Origin: Oerskovia merdavium
GTDB taxonomy: Bacteria > Actinomycetota > Actinomycetes > Actinomycetales > Cellulomonadaceae
Assembly (NCBI RefSeq): GCF_014836755.1
Contig: NZ_JACSQF010000005.1
Span: 28,017 to 92,016 of the forward strand
Reading direction: 5' to 3'
DNA: 64,000 nucleotides
In this document: positions 56,076 to 64,000 of the stretch, one piece after another
Layout: each line of letters begins with the position of its first letter
How positions within the stretch are numbered: position 1 is the first letter of the stretch
Translations under genes and position numbers: made by a program
The notes under the pieces: model-generated
What the model was told of the DNA's origin: nothing
Seen by the model: the letters and a program-made list of their open reading frames with translations, nothing else
The model's database searches: none

Positions 56076-58010
56076 GTGACCACCACCACCAGCCGGTCGA
56101 CCGGCGGCCGACCGGTCGTCCCCGTCTCGTCGGTCCTGCGCCCGCTCGGGCTCGACGAAGTCCGGATCACGGGCGGCTTCTGGGCCGACCGTCAGGAGAC
56201 GAACCGCGTCGCGACCCTGACCCACATCGAGCACTGGCTCGAGAAGGAGGGCTGGCTGGGCAACTTCGACGCCGCGGTCGAGGGTCGCCTTCCCGCAGCC
56301 CGCCGGGGCCGCGAGTTCTCCGACTCCGAGGTGTACAAGCTCCTCGAGGCCATGGCCTGGGAGCTGGGCAGGAGGCCCGACGACGAGCTAGACGCCCGGT
56401 TCGACGCGATCGTCCGGCGTGTGGCCGCCGTGCAGGAGCCCGACGGCTACCTGTCGACGATGTTCGGACGTCCCGGCCAGGGGGCGCGCTACTCGGACCT
56501 CGAGTGGGGGCACGAGCTCTACTGCTACGGCCACCTGATCCAGGCCGCGGTGGCCCGGGCCCGCACGGGAGGCGACCAGCTCCTGGTCGAGGTGGCCCGG
56601 CGTGCCGCCGACCACGTGTGCGCGACCTTCGGGCACCAGGGCAACCAGGGGATCTGCGGGCACGCCGAGATCGAGGTCGCGCTCGCCGAGCTGTCCCGCG
56701 TCACGGGTGAGCGACGCTACCTCGACCAGGCGGCGCTGTTCGTCGAGCGGCACGGGAACGGCACGCTGCGCGACATCGAGTTCGGTCGCTCCTACTTCCA
56801 GGACGACCAGCCCGTCCGGGAGGCGACCGTCTTCCGGGGGCACGCCGTGCGCGCCAACTACCTCGCGGCGGGTGCGCTCGACGTCGCCGCCGACGCGGGT
56901 GACCACGACCTCCTGCGCGCGGTCGCGACCCAGTGGGAGAACACCGTCGCTCGGCGCACCTACATCACGGGCGGCCAGGGCTCCCACCACCAGGACGAGG
57001 CGTTCGGCGAGGACTTCGTCCTGCCGCCCGACCGTGCGTACGCCGAGACCTGTGCCGGGATCGGCTCGATCATGACGAGCTGGCGCCTCCTGCTCGCCAC
57101 GGGCGAGGCGCGCTACGCCGACCTGGTCGAGCGCACGCTCTTCAACGTCGTCGCGACGTCACCGGCCCACGACGGCACGTCGTTCTACTACACGAACACC
57201 CTGCACCAGCGGGTGCCGGGCGTCGTACCACCGGTCGACGTCGCGAGCGCGCGCGCCTCCTCCTCGCTCCGGGCCCCCTGGTTCGAGGTCTCATGCTGCC
57301 CGCCCAACGTCGCACGCACGTTCGCGAGCCTCGCCACGTACTTCGCGACCGTCGACGAGGACGGCCTCCAGGTGCACCAGTACGCCGACGCCGAGATCCG
57401 CACGGCTCTGCCGGACGGGACGCCCGTCGAGGTCGACGTGCACACCGACTTCCCCGACTCGGGGGCCGTGACCTTCCGCGTGCTGCGGGACACCGGCCGC
57501 GAGCTGTCCCTGCGGGTCCGGGTCCCGGCGTGGTCGGCCTCGGCCAGGCTGTCCTCGGGTGGTGAGACCTGGAGCGTCGAGCCTGGCACGGCCGAGGTCC
57601 GGCGGGCCTTCCGGGCGGGCGACGAGGTGCTCCTCGAGCTCGACGTGTCGCCCCGCGTCGTGACGGCCGACGACAGGATCGACGCCGTGCGCGGCTGCGT
57701 CGCGGTCGAGCGGGGTCCCGAGGTGCTGTGCGCCGAGTCGCTCGACCAGGCCGTCGACGACGTCGCCGCTCTCGTGGTCGACCCGTCCTCCCCCCTGCGC
57801 GAGCAGGGCGGGCACGTGGTCGCGACCGGCTGGAGGTCTGCACCGGTGGACGCCGCGTGGCCCTACCCGGAGAGCCCGGGGGCGGCTCCGGGCGGCACGG
57901 GCGACGGCCCCGGCCGAGCGGACGATCCGTTCGACGTCGTCCTGACGCCGTACCACGACTGGGCGAACCGTGGCCCGTCGACCATGCGCATCTGGCTCCC
58001 GACAGCCTGA
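56076..58010 (+). CDS. GH127 beta-L-arabinofuranosidase
   Basis: A 644-residue cytoplasmic glycoside hydrolase of the GH127 family, which releases L-arabinose from beta-L-arabinofuranosides such as those on hydroxyproline-rich plant glycoproteins. The catalytic set known from the Bifidobacterium enzyme HypBA1 is conserved: general acid/base Glu308 (HHQDEAFGEDF), zinc ligands Glu324 and Cys326 (AETCAGIGS), and nucleophile Cys407 with zinc ligand Cys408 (VSCCPPNVAR). There is no signal peptide, so substrate must be imported first, by the adjacent permeases. GTG start with GGAGGAAATCC. Confidence 0.93.
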   Translation: MTTTTSRSTGGRPVVPVSSVLRPLGLDEVRITGGFWADRQETNRVATLTHIEHWLEKEGWLGNFDAAVEGRLPAARRGREFSDSEVYKLLEAMAWELGRRPDDELDARFDAIVRRVAAVQEPDGYLSTMFGRPGQGARYSDLEWGHELYCYGHLIQAAVARARTGGDQLLVEVARRAADHVCATFGHQGNQGICGHAEIEVALAELSRVTGERRYLDQAALFVERHGNGTLRDIEFGRSYFQDDQPVREATVFRGHAVRANYLAAGALDVAADAGDHDLLRAVATQWENTVARRTYITGGQGSHHQDEAFGEDFVLPPDRAYAETCAGIGSIMTSWRLLLATGEARYADLVERTLFNVVATSPAHDGTSFYYTNTLHQRVPGVVPPVDVASARASSSLRAPWFEVSCCPPNVARTFASLATYFATVDEDGLQVHQYADAEIRTALPDGTPVEVDVHTDFPDSGAVTFRVLRDTGRELSLRVRVPAWSASARLSSGGETWSVEPGTAEVRRAFRAGDEVLLELDVSPRVVTADDRIDAVRGCVAVERGPEVLCAESLDQAVDDVAALVVDPSSPLREQGGHVVATGWRSAPVDAAWPYPESPGAAPGGTGDGPGRADDPFDVVLTPYHDWANRGPSTMRIWLPTA

Positions 58011-58020
58011 CCCGACCCGT

Positions 58021-58080
58021 CCTGGGCCGTGCGTGCGGGCACCGGGGGTCCTGGCCCCGGACCCGCCCGCACGGCCCAGG
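58021..58080. terminator. Long hairpin terminator between GH127 gene and ispF
   Basis: CCTGGGCCGTGCG...CACCGGGG pairs with CCCCGG...CGCACGGCCCAGG over about 25 bp with a few mismatches; it ends both the plus-strand GH127 transcript and the minus-strand ispF transcript. Confidence 0.8.
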
Positions 58081-58129
58081 ACGCACCTCCCTGCGTCCCC
58101 GACGACGCAGGCGTCCGCCGCGTCGCGCG

Positions 58130-58618
58130 TCAGTCCGAGGTCGGGACGACCAGCGCCGTGGCGATCGCGGCCACACCCTCGCCGCGCCCCGTGAGCCCCA
58201 GACCGTCGGTCGTGGTCGCCGTGACGGTCACGGGAGCGCCGGCGGCCGCGCTCAGCACGGCCTCCCCCTCGGCACGGCGCGGCCCGAGGCGGGGACGGTT
58301 GCCGATCACCTGGACCGCGACGTTCCCGATCTCGAACCCCGCGGCGCGGACACGCCGCGCGGCCTCGGCGAGCAACGACGCCCCGCTCGCCCCGGCCCAC
58401 TCGGGCGCGCTCGTCCCGAAGTTCGAGCCGAGGTCGCCCAGGCCGGACGCCGAGAAGAGCGCATCGGCGGCCGCGTGCGCCGCGACGTCGGCGTCGGAGT
58501 GCCCGGCGAGGCCGCGCTCGCCCGGCCAGTGCAGCCCCGCGAGCCACAGGTCGCGGTCCTGCCCCTCGGGCGCGAACGCGTGCACGTCGGCCCCGATCCC
58601 GGTACGCGGCAGGTTCAT
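58130..58618 (-). CDS. ispF: 2-C-methyl-D-erythritol 2,4-cyclodiphosphate synthase
   Basis: A 162-residue trimeric enzyme of the MEP isoprenoid pathway that cyclises CDP-ME 2-phosphate. Zinc ligands Asp11 and His13 are in [10 protein letters not shown], the loop [22 protein letters not shown] carries the third ligand His, and the signature GLGDLGSNF follows. Length is normal. It overlaps the ispD stop by 4 bases (ATGA). Confidence 0.95.
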   Translation of the reverse strand: MNLPRTGIGADVHAFAPEGQDRDLWLAGLHWPGERGLAGHSDADVAAHAAADALFSASGLGDLGSNFGTSAPEWAGASGASLLAEAARRVRAAGFEIGNVAVQVIGNRPRLGPRRAEGEAVLSAAAGAPVTVTATTTDGLGLTGRGEGVAAIATALVVPTSD

Positions 58619-59352
58619 CGGACCTCCTCCGTGAGGAGCTTCTCGATGTAGTAGAAGTCGCGCGCCGTCGTGACCTTCATCGCGAGCTCGTGTCCCGGCA
58701 CCACGAAGACCTCCTCGCCGAGCGCCTCGACCAGGCTCGCGTCGTCGGTCGCCGCGGTGGCCTCGGTGCGTGCTCGTGCCGCTCCCGCGGCGTGCGCGCG
58801 CACCAGCAGGGCGCGGTCGAACGCCTGAGGAGTCTGGACCGCGCGCAGCAGGGTGCGCTCGGGGGTCGAGGCGACCCGGTCCACCCCGTCCGGGAGAGCT
58901 CTCTGAGGGTCCCGGGGTGCGACGAGCTTGATCGTGTCGACGACCGGGAGGCCCGGGATGACCGCCTGGTGCCCCTCGCGCACGGTCTCGACGATGCGTC
59001 GGATCATGGCTGCCGGGGCGAGCGGGCGCGCGGCGTCGTGCACGACGACCACGTCGACGTCCGCGCGTGCACGGGACAACCCGGCCGCCACGGAGGACTG
59101 GCGCGTGGCGCCACCCGCGACGACCACGACGGGCACGCTCACGTGCGGGTCGTGCTCGAGCACGTCCGACATGGCGGACACGAGCCCGTTCGGTGCCGTG
59201 ACGACCAGCGCGTCGACCACGCCCGACGCGGTGAGGCGGCGCGCGGCGTGCAGCACGAGGGGCAGTCCACGGAGCGGGACCAGGGCTTTGGGGAGATCGA
59301 AACCGAGGCGCGTGCCGGAGCCGGCGGCGGTCAGGATGGCAAGGGTCGTCAC
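58615..59352 (-). CDS. ispD: 2-C-methyl-D-erythritol 4-phosphate cytidylyltransferase
   Basis: A 245-residue nucleotidyltransferase that activates MEP with CTP. The N-terminal [22 protein letters not shown] binds [13 protein letters not shown] is the metal site and [14 protein letters not shown] is the C-terminal signature. The GTG at 59352 gives the correct fold start and lies 6 bases after TACCGT (59359-59364 on the minus strand), a possible leaderless promoter. Downstream of carD on the same strand, as in other actinobacteria. Confidence 0.93.
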   Translation of the reverse strand: MTTLAILTAAGSGTRLGFDLPKALVPLRGLPLVLHAARRLTASGVVDALVVTAPNGLVSAMSDVLEHDPHVSVPVVVVAGGATRQSSVAAGLSRARADVDVVVVHDAARPLAPAAMIRRIVETVREGHQAVIPGLPVVDTIKLVAPRDPQRALPDGVDRVASTPERTLLRAVQTPQAFDRALLVRAHAAGAARARTEATAATDDASLVEALGEEVFVVPGHELAMKVTTARDFYYIEKLLTEEVR

Positions 59353-59481
59353 AACGTCACGGTAGACGATCTCGGCTTGTGGACCGTCGTCGGCCCGCGG
59401 TCGAGACGACCGGTCGGCGCCGAGAGCCCTGAGCGCCCTGTCGAGGAGCTCGTCGCGCCCGCGCGGCCGACCGCCCACAGA

Positions 59482-59519
59482 CGACGACGCACGGGCTGCC
59501 AGCAGCCCGTGCGTCGTCG
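59482..59519 (-). terminator. Terminator after carD
   Basis: CGACGACGCACGGGCTG (59482-59498) and CAGCCCGTGCGTCGTCG (59503-59519) form a perfect 17-bp stem with a 4-base loop, 23 bases after the carD stop. Confidence 0.85.
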
Positions 59520-59542
59520 GTGGTACGTGGTGAGTTCGTGGC

Positions 59543-60025
59543 TCAGGAAGCCAGGACCTCGTCGAGGATGGCCTCAGCCTTGTCCTCCTCGGTGTGCTCG
59601 GCCAGGGCCAGCTCCGAGACCAGGATCTGTCGAGCCTTCGCGAGCATGCGCTTCTCCCCGGCCGACAGGCCGCGGTCTGCGTCACGACGCGACAGGTCGC
59701 GGACGACCTCTGCCACCTTGATCACGTCACCCGAGGCCAGCTTCTCGAGGTTGGCCTTGTAGCGGCGCGACCAGTTGGTCGGCTCTTCCGTGTATGGTGC
59801 GCGAAGAACCTCGAAGACCTTGTCGAGACCTTCCTGGCCGACGACGTCGCGGACGCCCACCAGGTCGACGTTGTCCGCCGGGACCTCGATCGTCAGATCG
59901 CCCTGAGCCACCTTCAGCTTCAGGTAGATCTTGTCCTCCCCGCGGATGGTGCGGGTCTTGATCTCTTCGATCTTTGCGGCACCGTGATGTGGGTAGACAA
60001 CGGTCTCGCCTACTGTGAACGTCAT
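59543..60025 (-). CDS. carD: CarD/CdnL-family transcriptional regulator
   Basis: A 160-residue global RNA-polymerase-binding factor. The N-terminal RNAP-interacting Tudor-like domain is [22 protein letters not shown]; the C-terminal helical domain, with [15 protein letters not shown] (including the DNA-wedging Trp in NWSRRYK), stabilises open promoter complexes. Length is standard. GAAAGGGGACATCTGCAG precedes the ATG, and TAAGAT upstream on the minus strand is the likely -10. It heads the carD-ispD-ispF group, but a hairpin after carD separates it from ispD. Confidence 0.95.
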   Translation of the reverse strand: MTFTVGETVVYPHHGAAKIEEIKTRTIRGEDKIYLKLKVAQGDLTIEVPADNVDLVGVRDVVGQEGLDKVFEVLRAPYTEEPTNWSRRYKANLEKLASGDVIKVAEVVRDLSRRDADRGLSAGEKRMLAKARQILVSELALAEHTEEDKAEAILDEVLAS

Positions 60026-60402
60026 CTGCAGATGTCCCCTTTCGCGGAGGTCGATCTTACCACGGGGGCCCCTGCGATTCCGAGCCCTCGCCTCGCCCGT
60101 GGCCCGCGAGAGCCCCGTGATTCCGCTGATCACGCCCGCAGTCCCCTGACGTCCGAGGCCGTTCACGGGCGGTTCACCCGTCCCGTGGGGCCCGGGGCGC
60201 ACGGATCGCGGCCGACGGGATCGCCTGCCATGGCGCCCCGGGCTGCGACCAGGCCGCTCTGCTCGGGGCGCGCACGTCGTCGCCACGCCGCCCGAGCGGC
60301 GCATCCGTCGGAGCGACTAGGCTGTGGTCATGTGCGCCCGGGCGCCGAGCACCGGCCCCACCCGTCGCACACCGAGACTGCCCGCAGCACATTGGAGCGC
60401 AC

Positions 60403-60888
60403 GTGACCAGCACCCCGTCCCGCTTGACCACGACTCGGCGATCGCTCGTGCTCGCGATCCCCGCGATCGTGGCCGGCGTCCTCGCCGTGTCGGCCTGCTC
60501 GCCCATCACGACGGACATCGCCTACTCGCCGTCCGACGGCGTGCGCATCAACCTCACCGACGAGGTGCGCGGGCTCAACCTGCTCATCATCTCGGCCGCC
60601 GAGGGCGAGCCCGGCACGCTGCTGGGCGGCATGGCCAACGACTCCGACGAGCCCGTCGAGATCACGGTCGCCCCTGAGGGCACCGACCCGATCGACATCC
60701 CGCTCGAGGCCGGCGAGACCGTCTACCTGAGCGTCGACAACGGCTTCGAGGCCCAGTTCGGCAACATCGACGTGCCGCCGGGCGGCACCATCTCGGTGAC
60801 CCTCACGTCGAGCACGGGCGAGACCCAGACCGCCGAGGTCCCGGTGCTCAACGGCCTGCTGCCGGAGTACGAGGACTACCTGCCCTGA
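60403..60888 (+). CDS. Predicted lipoprotein of unknown function
   Basis: A 161-residue predicted lipoprotein with signal and lipobox (LVLAIPAIVAGVLAVSAC) and a single beta-sandwich-like domain (VRINLTDEVRGLNLLIIS, GMANDSDEPVEITVAPEG, VPPGGTISVTLTSS), the pattern of LpqE-type actinobacterial proteins. GTG start; TAGGCT at 60318-60323 would give a leader of about 75 bases. Divergent from carD. Function unknown. Confidence 0.8.
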   Translation: MTSTPSRLTTTRRSLVLAIPAIVAGVLAVSACSPITTDIAYSPSDGVRINLTDEVRGLNLLIISAAEGEPGTLLGGMANDSDEPVEITVAPEGTDPIDIPLEAGETVYLSVDNGFEAQFGNIDVPPGGTISVTLTSSTGETQTAEVPVLNGLLPEYEDYLP

Positions 60889-60953
60889 TCCGCGGCTGAC
60901 GGCCCGGCCTCCGCACGACGGAAGGGTCGGTGCCCGTCCGCGCGACGAGCGGT

Positions 60954-60998
60954 GCACGACGGCGAGGCGCCCCCAGGAGGGGTGCCTCGCCGTCGTGC
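60954..60998. terminator. 45-bp hairpin upstream of the septum-formation gene
   Basis: GCACGACGGCGAGGCGCCCC pairs with GGGGTGCCTCGCCGTCGTGC, 20 bp, with a 5-base loop and trailing TT. It is nearly the same as the hairpin at 61667-61711. Confidence 0.85.
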
Positions 60999-61111
60999 TT
61001 CCCCCGGGGACGGACCGGAGAAATCACCCTGACGCGTGTCGGCGGCGACCGATAGCATCCCGCCATCGGGATCGGCCGTCGTGGCCTCCCCCTCGTAGAA
61101 ACGGCACGCCC

Positions 61112-61654
61112 GTGGCTCTTGCCCGCCTCCGCCCCACGCGATCTCTCGCGGTCGGCGCAGTTCTCCTCACGTCGGTGCTCCTCGTCTCCGGCTGCAGCGC
61201 GATCCTCGGCCCGCAAGAGGCCCAGCGCGACGAGCCGAACGGCGAGGTCACCGCGGCCTCCGACGCCGACGTGTTCTCGCTCCAGATCGGCGACTGCGTC
61301 AACCAGGTGGCTGCCGACGCGGAGCAGCCGACCGACAGCGACGACTACGAAGAAGTCAGCTCCATGCCCGTCGTCCCGTGCGGCGACCCGCACACCGACG
61401 AGCTCTACGCCGAGAAGGAGCTCGAGGCCGGGGACTACCCGGGAGACGAGGCGATCGCCTCGCTGACCGAGGAGTTCTGCCTCGCCGAGTTCGAGGGCTT
61501 CGTCGGCCTGAGCTACGAGGAGTCGTCGCTCGACATCTGGCCCATGCTCCCGGTCCAGGTCGGGTGGGAGACTGACGACGACCGCGTGGTCCAGTGCTTC
61601 ATCACCGCGGGCACCGAGCCGACGACCGGATCCCTCAAGGGCTCCGCGATCTGA
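61112..61654 (+). CDS. Septum-formation family lipoprotein
   Basis: A 180-residue predicted lipoprotein. Signal and lipobox are VGAVLLTSVLLVSGCSA; the mature part has the cysteine-containing pattern of the Septum_form domain (FSLQIGDCVNQ, VVPCGDPHTDELYAE, EEFCLAEFEGFVG, VQCFITAG). Related proteins are linked to cell division in actinobacteria by annotation only. GTG at 61112 gives the n-region; no strong ribosome site is visible. Confidence 0.82.
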   Translation: MALARLRPTRSLAVGAVLLTSVLLVSGCSAILGPQEAQRDEPNGEVTAASDADVFSLQIGDCVNQVAADAEQPTDSDDYEEVSSMPVVPCGDPHTDELYAEKELEAGDYPGDEAIASLTEEFCLAEFEGFVGLSYEESSLDIWPMLPVQVGWETDDDRVVQCFITAGTEPTTGSLKGSAI

Positions 61655-61666
61655 CCGCTGCCCCAC

Positions 61667-61711
61667 GCACGACGGCGGGGCTCCCCTCCTGGGGGAGCCT
61701 CGCCGTCGTGC
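61667..61711. terminator. 45-bp hairpin downstream of the septum-formation gene
   Basis: GCACGACGGCGGGGCTCCCC pairs with GGGGGAGCCTCGCCGTCGTGC (one bulge/wobble). Same length and outer stem as 60954-60998. It also separates the gene from the convergent pstB. Confidence 0.85.
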
Positions 61712-61783
61712 ATCTCGCCCGGGGTGCCGCCCGCGGGCCTCAGGAGGCTGCGCCCCCGACTCCGCGCGCCGGCACCGCACCGA

Positions 61784-62563
61784 TCACCCGAAGCGGCCCG
61801 AGATGTAGTCCTCGGTCGCCTGCACCGTCGGCGAGGAGAACATCGTCGCGGTGTCCCCCATCTCGACGAGCTTGCCCGGCTTGCCCGTGCCCGCGATGTT
61901 GAAGAACGCCGTGCGGTCGCTCACGCGGGCCGCCTGCTGCATGTTGTGCGTGACGATCACGATCGTGTAGTCGTCCTTGAGCTCGGACATGAGGTCCTCG
62001 ATCGCGAGGGTCGAGATCGGGTCGAGCGCGGAGCACGGCTCGTCCATGAGGAGCACCTGCGGGCGCACCGCGATCGCACGGGCGATGCACAGGCGCTGCT
62101 GCTGACCGCCGGACAGTCCGGAACCCGGACGGTCGAGGCGGTCCTTGACCTCGTTCCAGAGGTTCGCACCCTGCAACGAGGACTCGACCAGGTCGTTCGC
62201 GTCCGACTTGGAGATGCGCTTGTTGTTGAGCTTGACCCCCGCGAGGACGTTCTCCTTGATCGACATCGTCGGGAACGGGTTCGGACGCTGGAAGACCATC
62301 CCGACCTGGCGACGGACCGCGACCGGGTCGACGTCGGGCGCGTAGAGGTCCTGGCCGTCCATGACGGCCTTGCCCTCGACGTGGGCGCCCGGGATGACCT
62401 CGTGCATGCGGTTCAGCGTCCGCAGGAACGTCGACTTCCCGCAGCCCGAGGGGCCGATCAGGGCCGTGACCGAGCGTGGCTCGATCGCCATGGTCACGCC
62501 CTCCACGGCGAGGAAGTCCCCGTAGTAGACGTTGAGGTCCGAGACGTCGATTCGCTTGGACAT
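61784..62563 (-). CDS. pstB: Phosphate ABC transporter ATPase PstB
   Basis: A 259-residue ATPase of the high-affinity phosphate importer. Walker [10 protein letters not shown], signature [15 protein letters not shown], Walker [14 protein letters not shown]; the [10 protein letters not shown] sequence is diagnostic of PstB. It lies 65 bases after pstA in the same operon. ATG with GGAAGGAAGCAC upstream. Confidence 0.96.
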   Translation of the reverse strand: MSKRIDVSDLNVYYGDFLAVEGVTMAIEPRSVTALIGPSGCGKSTFLRTLNRMHEVIPGAHVEGKAVMDGQDLYAPDVDPVAVRRQVGMVFQRPNPFPTMSIKENVLAGVKLNNKRISKSDANDLVESSLQGANLWNEVKDRLDRPGSGLSGGQQQRLCIARAIAVRPQVLLMDEPCSALDPISTLAIEDLMSELKDDYTIVIVTHNMQQAARVSDRTAFFNIAGTGKPGKLVEMGDTATMFSSPTVQATEDYISGRFG

Positions 62564-62628
62564 GATGTGCTTCCTTCCGGTGGCCGGTCGCGCGGGGTGC
62601 GCGGTCCGGCTCGACTGGTGGGCTCGGC

Positions 62629-63717
62629 TCAGCGAGCGGTCTTGGGCGAGAACAGGCGGCTGATGAGCCGGGCGATCAGGTTGAGCAGCATGACGATCAG
62701 GATCAGGGTCAGGGCCGCGGCCCAGGCCCGGTCGATCCCCACGCCGCCCTGCTCGTACTGGCGGTAGGCGAAGACCGGGAGGGTCGCCATGCGACCGTCG
62801 AAGAGGTCCCAGTTGACCTGCGTGATGAGACCGACCGTGAGGAGCAGGGGTGCCGTCTCCCCGATGACGCGGGCGATCGAGAGCATGACGCCCGTGACGA
62901 TGCCCGCGATCGAGGTCCGCAGGACGACCTTGACGATCGTGAGCCACTTGGGCACGCCCAGGGCGAGCGACGCCTCGCGCAGCTCGTTGGGGACCAGGCG
63001 CAGCATCTCCTCGACCGAACGGATCACGACGGGGGTCATGAGCAGCGACAGCGCGACCGCGCCCATGATCCCGGCGCGGTACGCCGGGCCGAAGATCAGC
63101 GTGAAGAGCGAGAACGCGAACAGCCCCGCGACGATCGACGGGATGCCCGTCATGACGTCCACGAGGAACGTGATCCAGCGGGCCAGGGCGCCGCGCCCGT
63201 ACTCGACGAGGTAGATCGCGGTGAGCAGGCCGATCGGGACCGAGATGATCGTCGCGGCCCCCGTGATGAGGAGCGTTCCGACGATCGCGTGCCAGATCCC
63301 GCCGCTCGTCATGTCGCCGTAGACGCCGACCATGTCGGTCGACAGGAACGTCGCCCCGAAGAGCTTCGCGCCGCGCGTGACCACGATCCACAGGAGCGAG
63401 ACCAGCGGGATGAGCGCGAGCAGGAACGCGAACGTGACGAGCGTGGTCGCGAGGCGGTCGGTGGCCCAGCGGGCGCCCTCGACGACGCGCGAGGTGATGG
63501 TGAGGCCCAGGGCGTAGAGCACGGCTCCCAGCCCCAGGACGCCCGCGATCGTCGGGGTGCCCGTGACCGCGAGGATGCCGAACGCGACGAGCACGCCGCC
63601 CGCGGCGAAGGCCCACGGCGCCCAGCGCGGCAGTCGCTTCTGCGTCGCGACGAGCTGGACGGTGCCCGAGCCGTCCGGGACGCCGGGCGTGGCGGGGGTG
63701 AGGTCGGTGACCGTCAT
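62629..63717 (-). CDS. pstA: Phosphate ABC transporter permease PstA
   Basis: A 362-residue permease. The extended N-terminus carries two helices (about 30-75), followed by the six-helix PstA core with [35 protein letters not shown] and the ATPase-contact loop [22 protein letters not shown]. The ATG shares a base with the pstC stop (TGATG), so translation is coupled. Partner of PstC, PstB and, presumably beyond the window, PstS. Confidence 0.95.
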   Translation of the reverse strand: MTVTDLTPATPGVPDGSGTVQLVATQKRLPRWAPWAFAAGGVLVAFGILAVTGTPTIAGVLGLGAVLYALGLTITSRVVEGARWATDRLATTLVTFAFLLALIPLVSLLWIVVTRGAKLFGATFLSTDMVGVYGDMTSGGIWHAIVGTLLITGAATIISVPIGLLTAIYLVEYGRGALARWITFLVDVMTGIPSIVAGLFAFSLFTLIFGPAYRAGIMGAVALSLLMTPVVIRSVEEMLRLVPNELREASLALGVPKWLTIVKVVLRTSIAGIVTGVMLSIARVIGETAPLLLTVGLITQVNWDLFDGRMATLPVFAYRQYEQGGVGIDRAWAAALTLILIVMLLNLIARLISRLFSPKTAR

Positions 63718-64000
63718 CAGTTCGCTCCCGAGAATTCCTTGCGGCGCGCGATGATCCAGCGCGCGATCATGTTGACGACGAACGTGATGACGAACAGCGC
63801 GAGGCCCGTCGCGATGAGGGTGCTCACCGCGAGGCCGCTCGCCTCAGGGAACTTCGAGGCGATGTTCGCGGCGATCGTCTGCTGCTGCCCCGGCTTGAGG
63901 AGGAACAGCGAGTAGAGGAACCCGGGCGAGATGACCATGAGCACGGCCATGGTCTCGCCGAGCGCGCGGCCGAGGCCCAGCATCGAGGCGCTGATCACGC
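63717..64000 (-). CDS. pstC: Phosphate ABC transporter permease PstC (partial, 3' end)
   Basis: Only the C-terminal ~93 residues are in the window; the gene continues past 64000. Seen are [19 protein letters not shown], typical of the PstC core, a [13 protein letters not shown] loop and a last membrane helix ([23 protein letters not shown]). The phosphate-binding protein gene pstS is expected further upstream, outside the window. Confidence 0.92.
   Translation of the reverse strand, partial: VISASMLGLGRALGETMAVLMVISPGFLYSLFLLKPGQQQTIAANIASKFPEASGLAVSTLIATGLALFVITFVVNMIARWIIARRKEFSGAN

Noticed and set aside
60062-60330. Possible small gene between carD and the 60403 lipoprotein.
   Set aside because: Open frames here have Arg/Pro-rich shadow composition, no ribosome site and no recognisable domain; the stretch holds the two divergent promoters and otherwise nothing I can identify.

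Overview
The window is a continuous stretch of very high-GC chromosome with dense genes, short intergenic gaps, many GTG starts and several apparently leaderless transcripts. Marker genes (CarD, MsiK-type sugar ATPase, OtsAB, DUF3263, DUF4032, septum-formation lipoprotein, WXG100 protein, stand-alone groEL under CIRCE) point to an actinobacterium. The LacI/GH127/MsiK content fits the order Micrococcales, perhaps a Cellulomonas/Oerskovia/Cellulosimicrobium-like organism. The genus is inferred from gene content, not from a database search.

Layout. 0-13 kb: GNAT acetyltransferase, DUF5701-like protein, TPM-domain protein with a PspA homologue, Dabb protein, glutamine amidotransferase-like protein, NYN-domain protein, winged-helix protein, an OmpR-type two-component system, HD hydrolase, WXG100 protein and a truncated membrane-anchored protein. 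13-25 kb: a urea-nitrogen island, all on the minus strand, with urtABCDE (urea importer), a GntR regulator, urea carboxylase and allophanate hydrolase. 25-33 kb: groEL, a frameshifted GH15-like gene, FAD oxidoreductase, cold-shock protein, LytR_C protein, DUF3263 protein, uracil-DNA glycosylase and an SGNH hydrolase. 33-43 kb: tRNA-Thr(UGU), a thioredoxin-fold (DsbA-like) protein with a membrane protein and a Ser/Thr kinase, otsAB, msiK and a DUF4032 protein. 43-60 kb: rlmB and cysS, then an accessory block (PPOX protein, PLP enzyme, sugar-lactone oxidase, TetR, lipoprotein, and a LacI-CUT1-GH127 arabinoside locus), then ispF, ispD and carD. 60-64 kb: two lipoproteins and pstB-pstA-pstC, the last cut by the window edge.

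How the genes work together. UrtABCDE should import urea; urea carboxylase (biotin- and ATP-dependent) and allophanate hydrolase then convert it to ammonia and CO2 without urease. The two island promoters are near copies of each other and carry GlnR-like half-sites plus a GTATAC palindrome, so nitrogen control and local GntR control are both likely. The LacI-regulated importer has no ATPase of its own and probably uses MsiK, encoded about 12 kb away; its GH127 enzyme would release L-arabinose from beta-arabinofuranosides.

Most notable structure: the urea island is bounded by two near-identical 52-bp terminator segments, one beside the truncated gene and one behind groEL. This looks like the scar of an insertion or recombination. 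Two other genes (GH15-like and the sugar-binding protein) each carry a single frameshift in a GC run, which may be real or a sequencing error.
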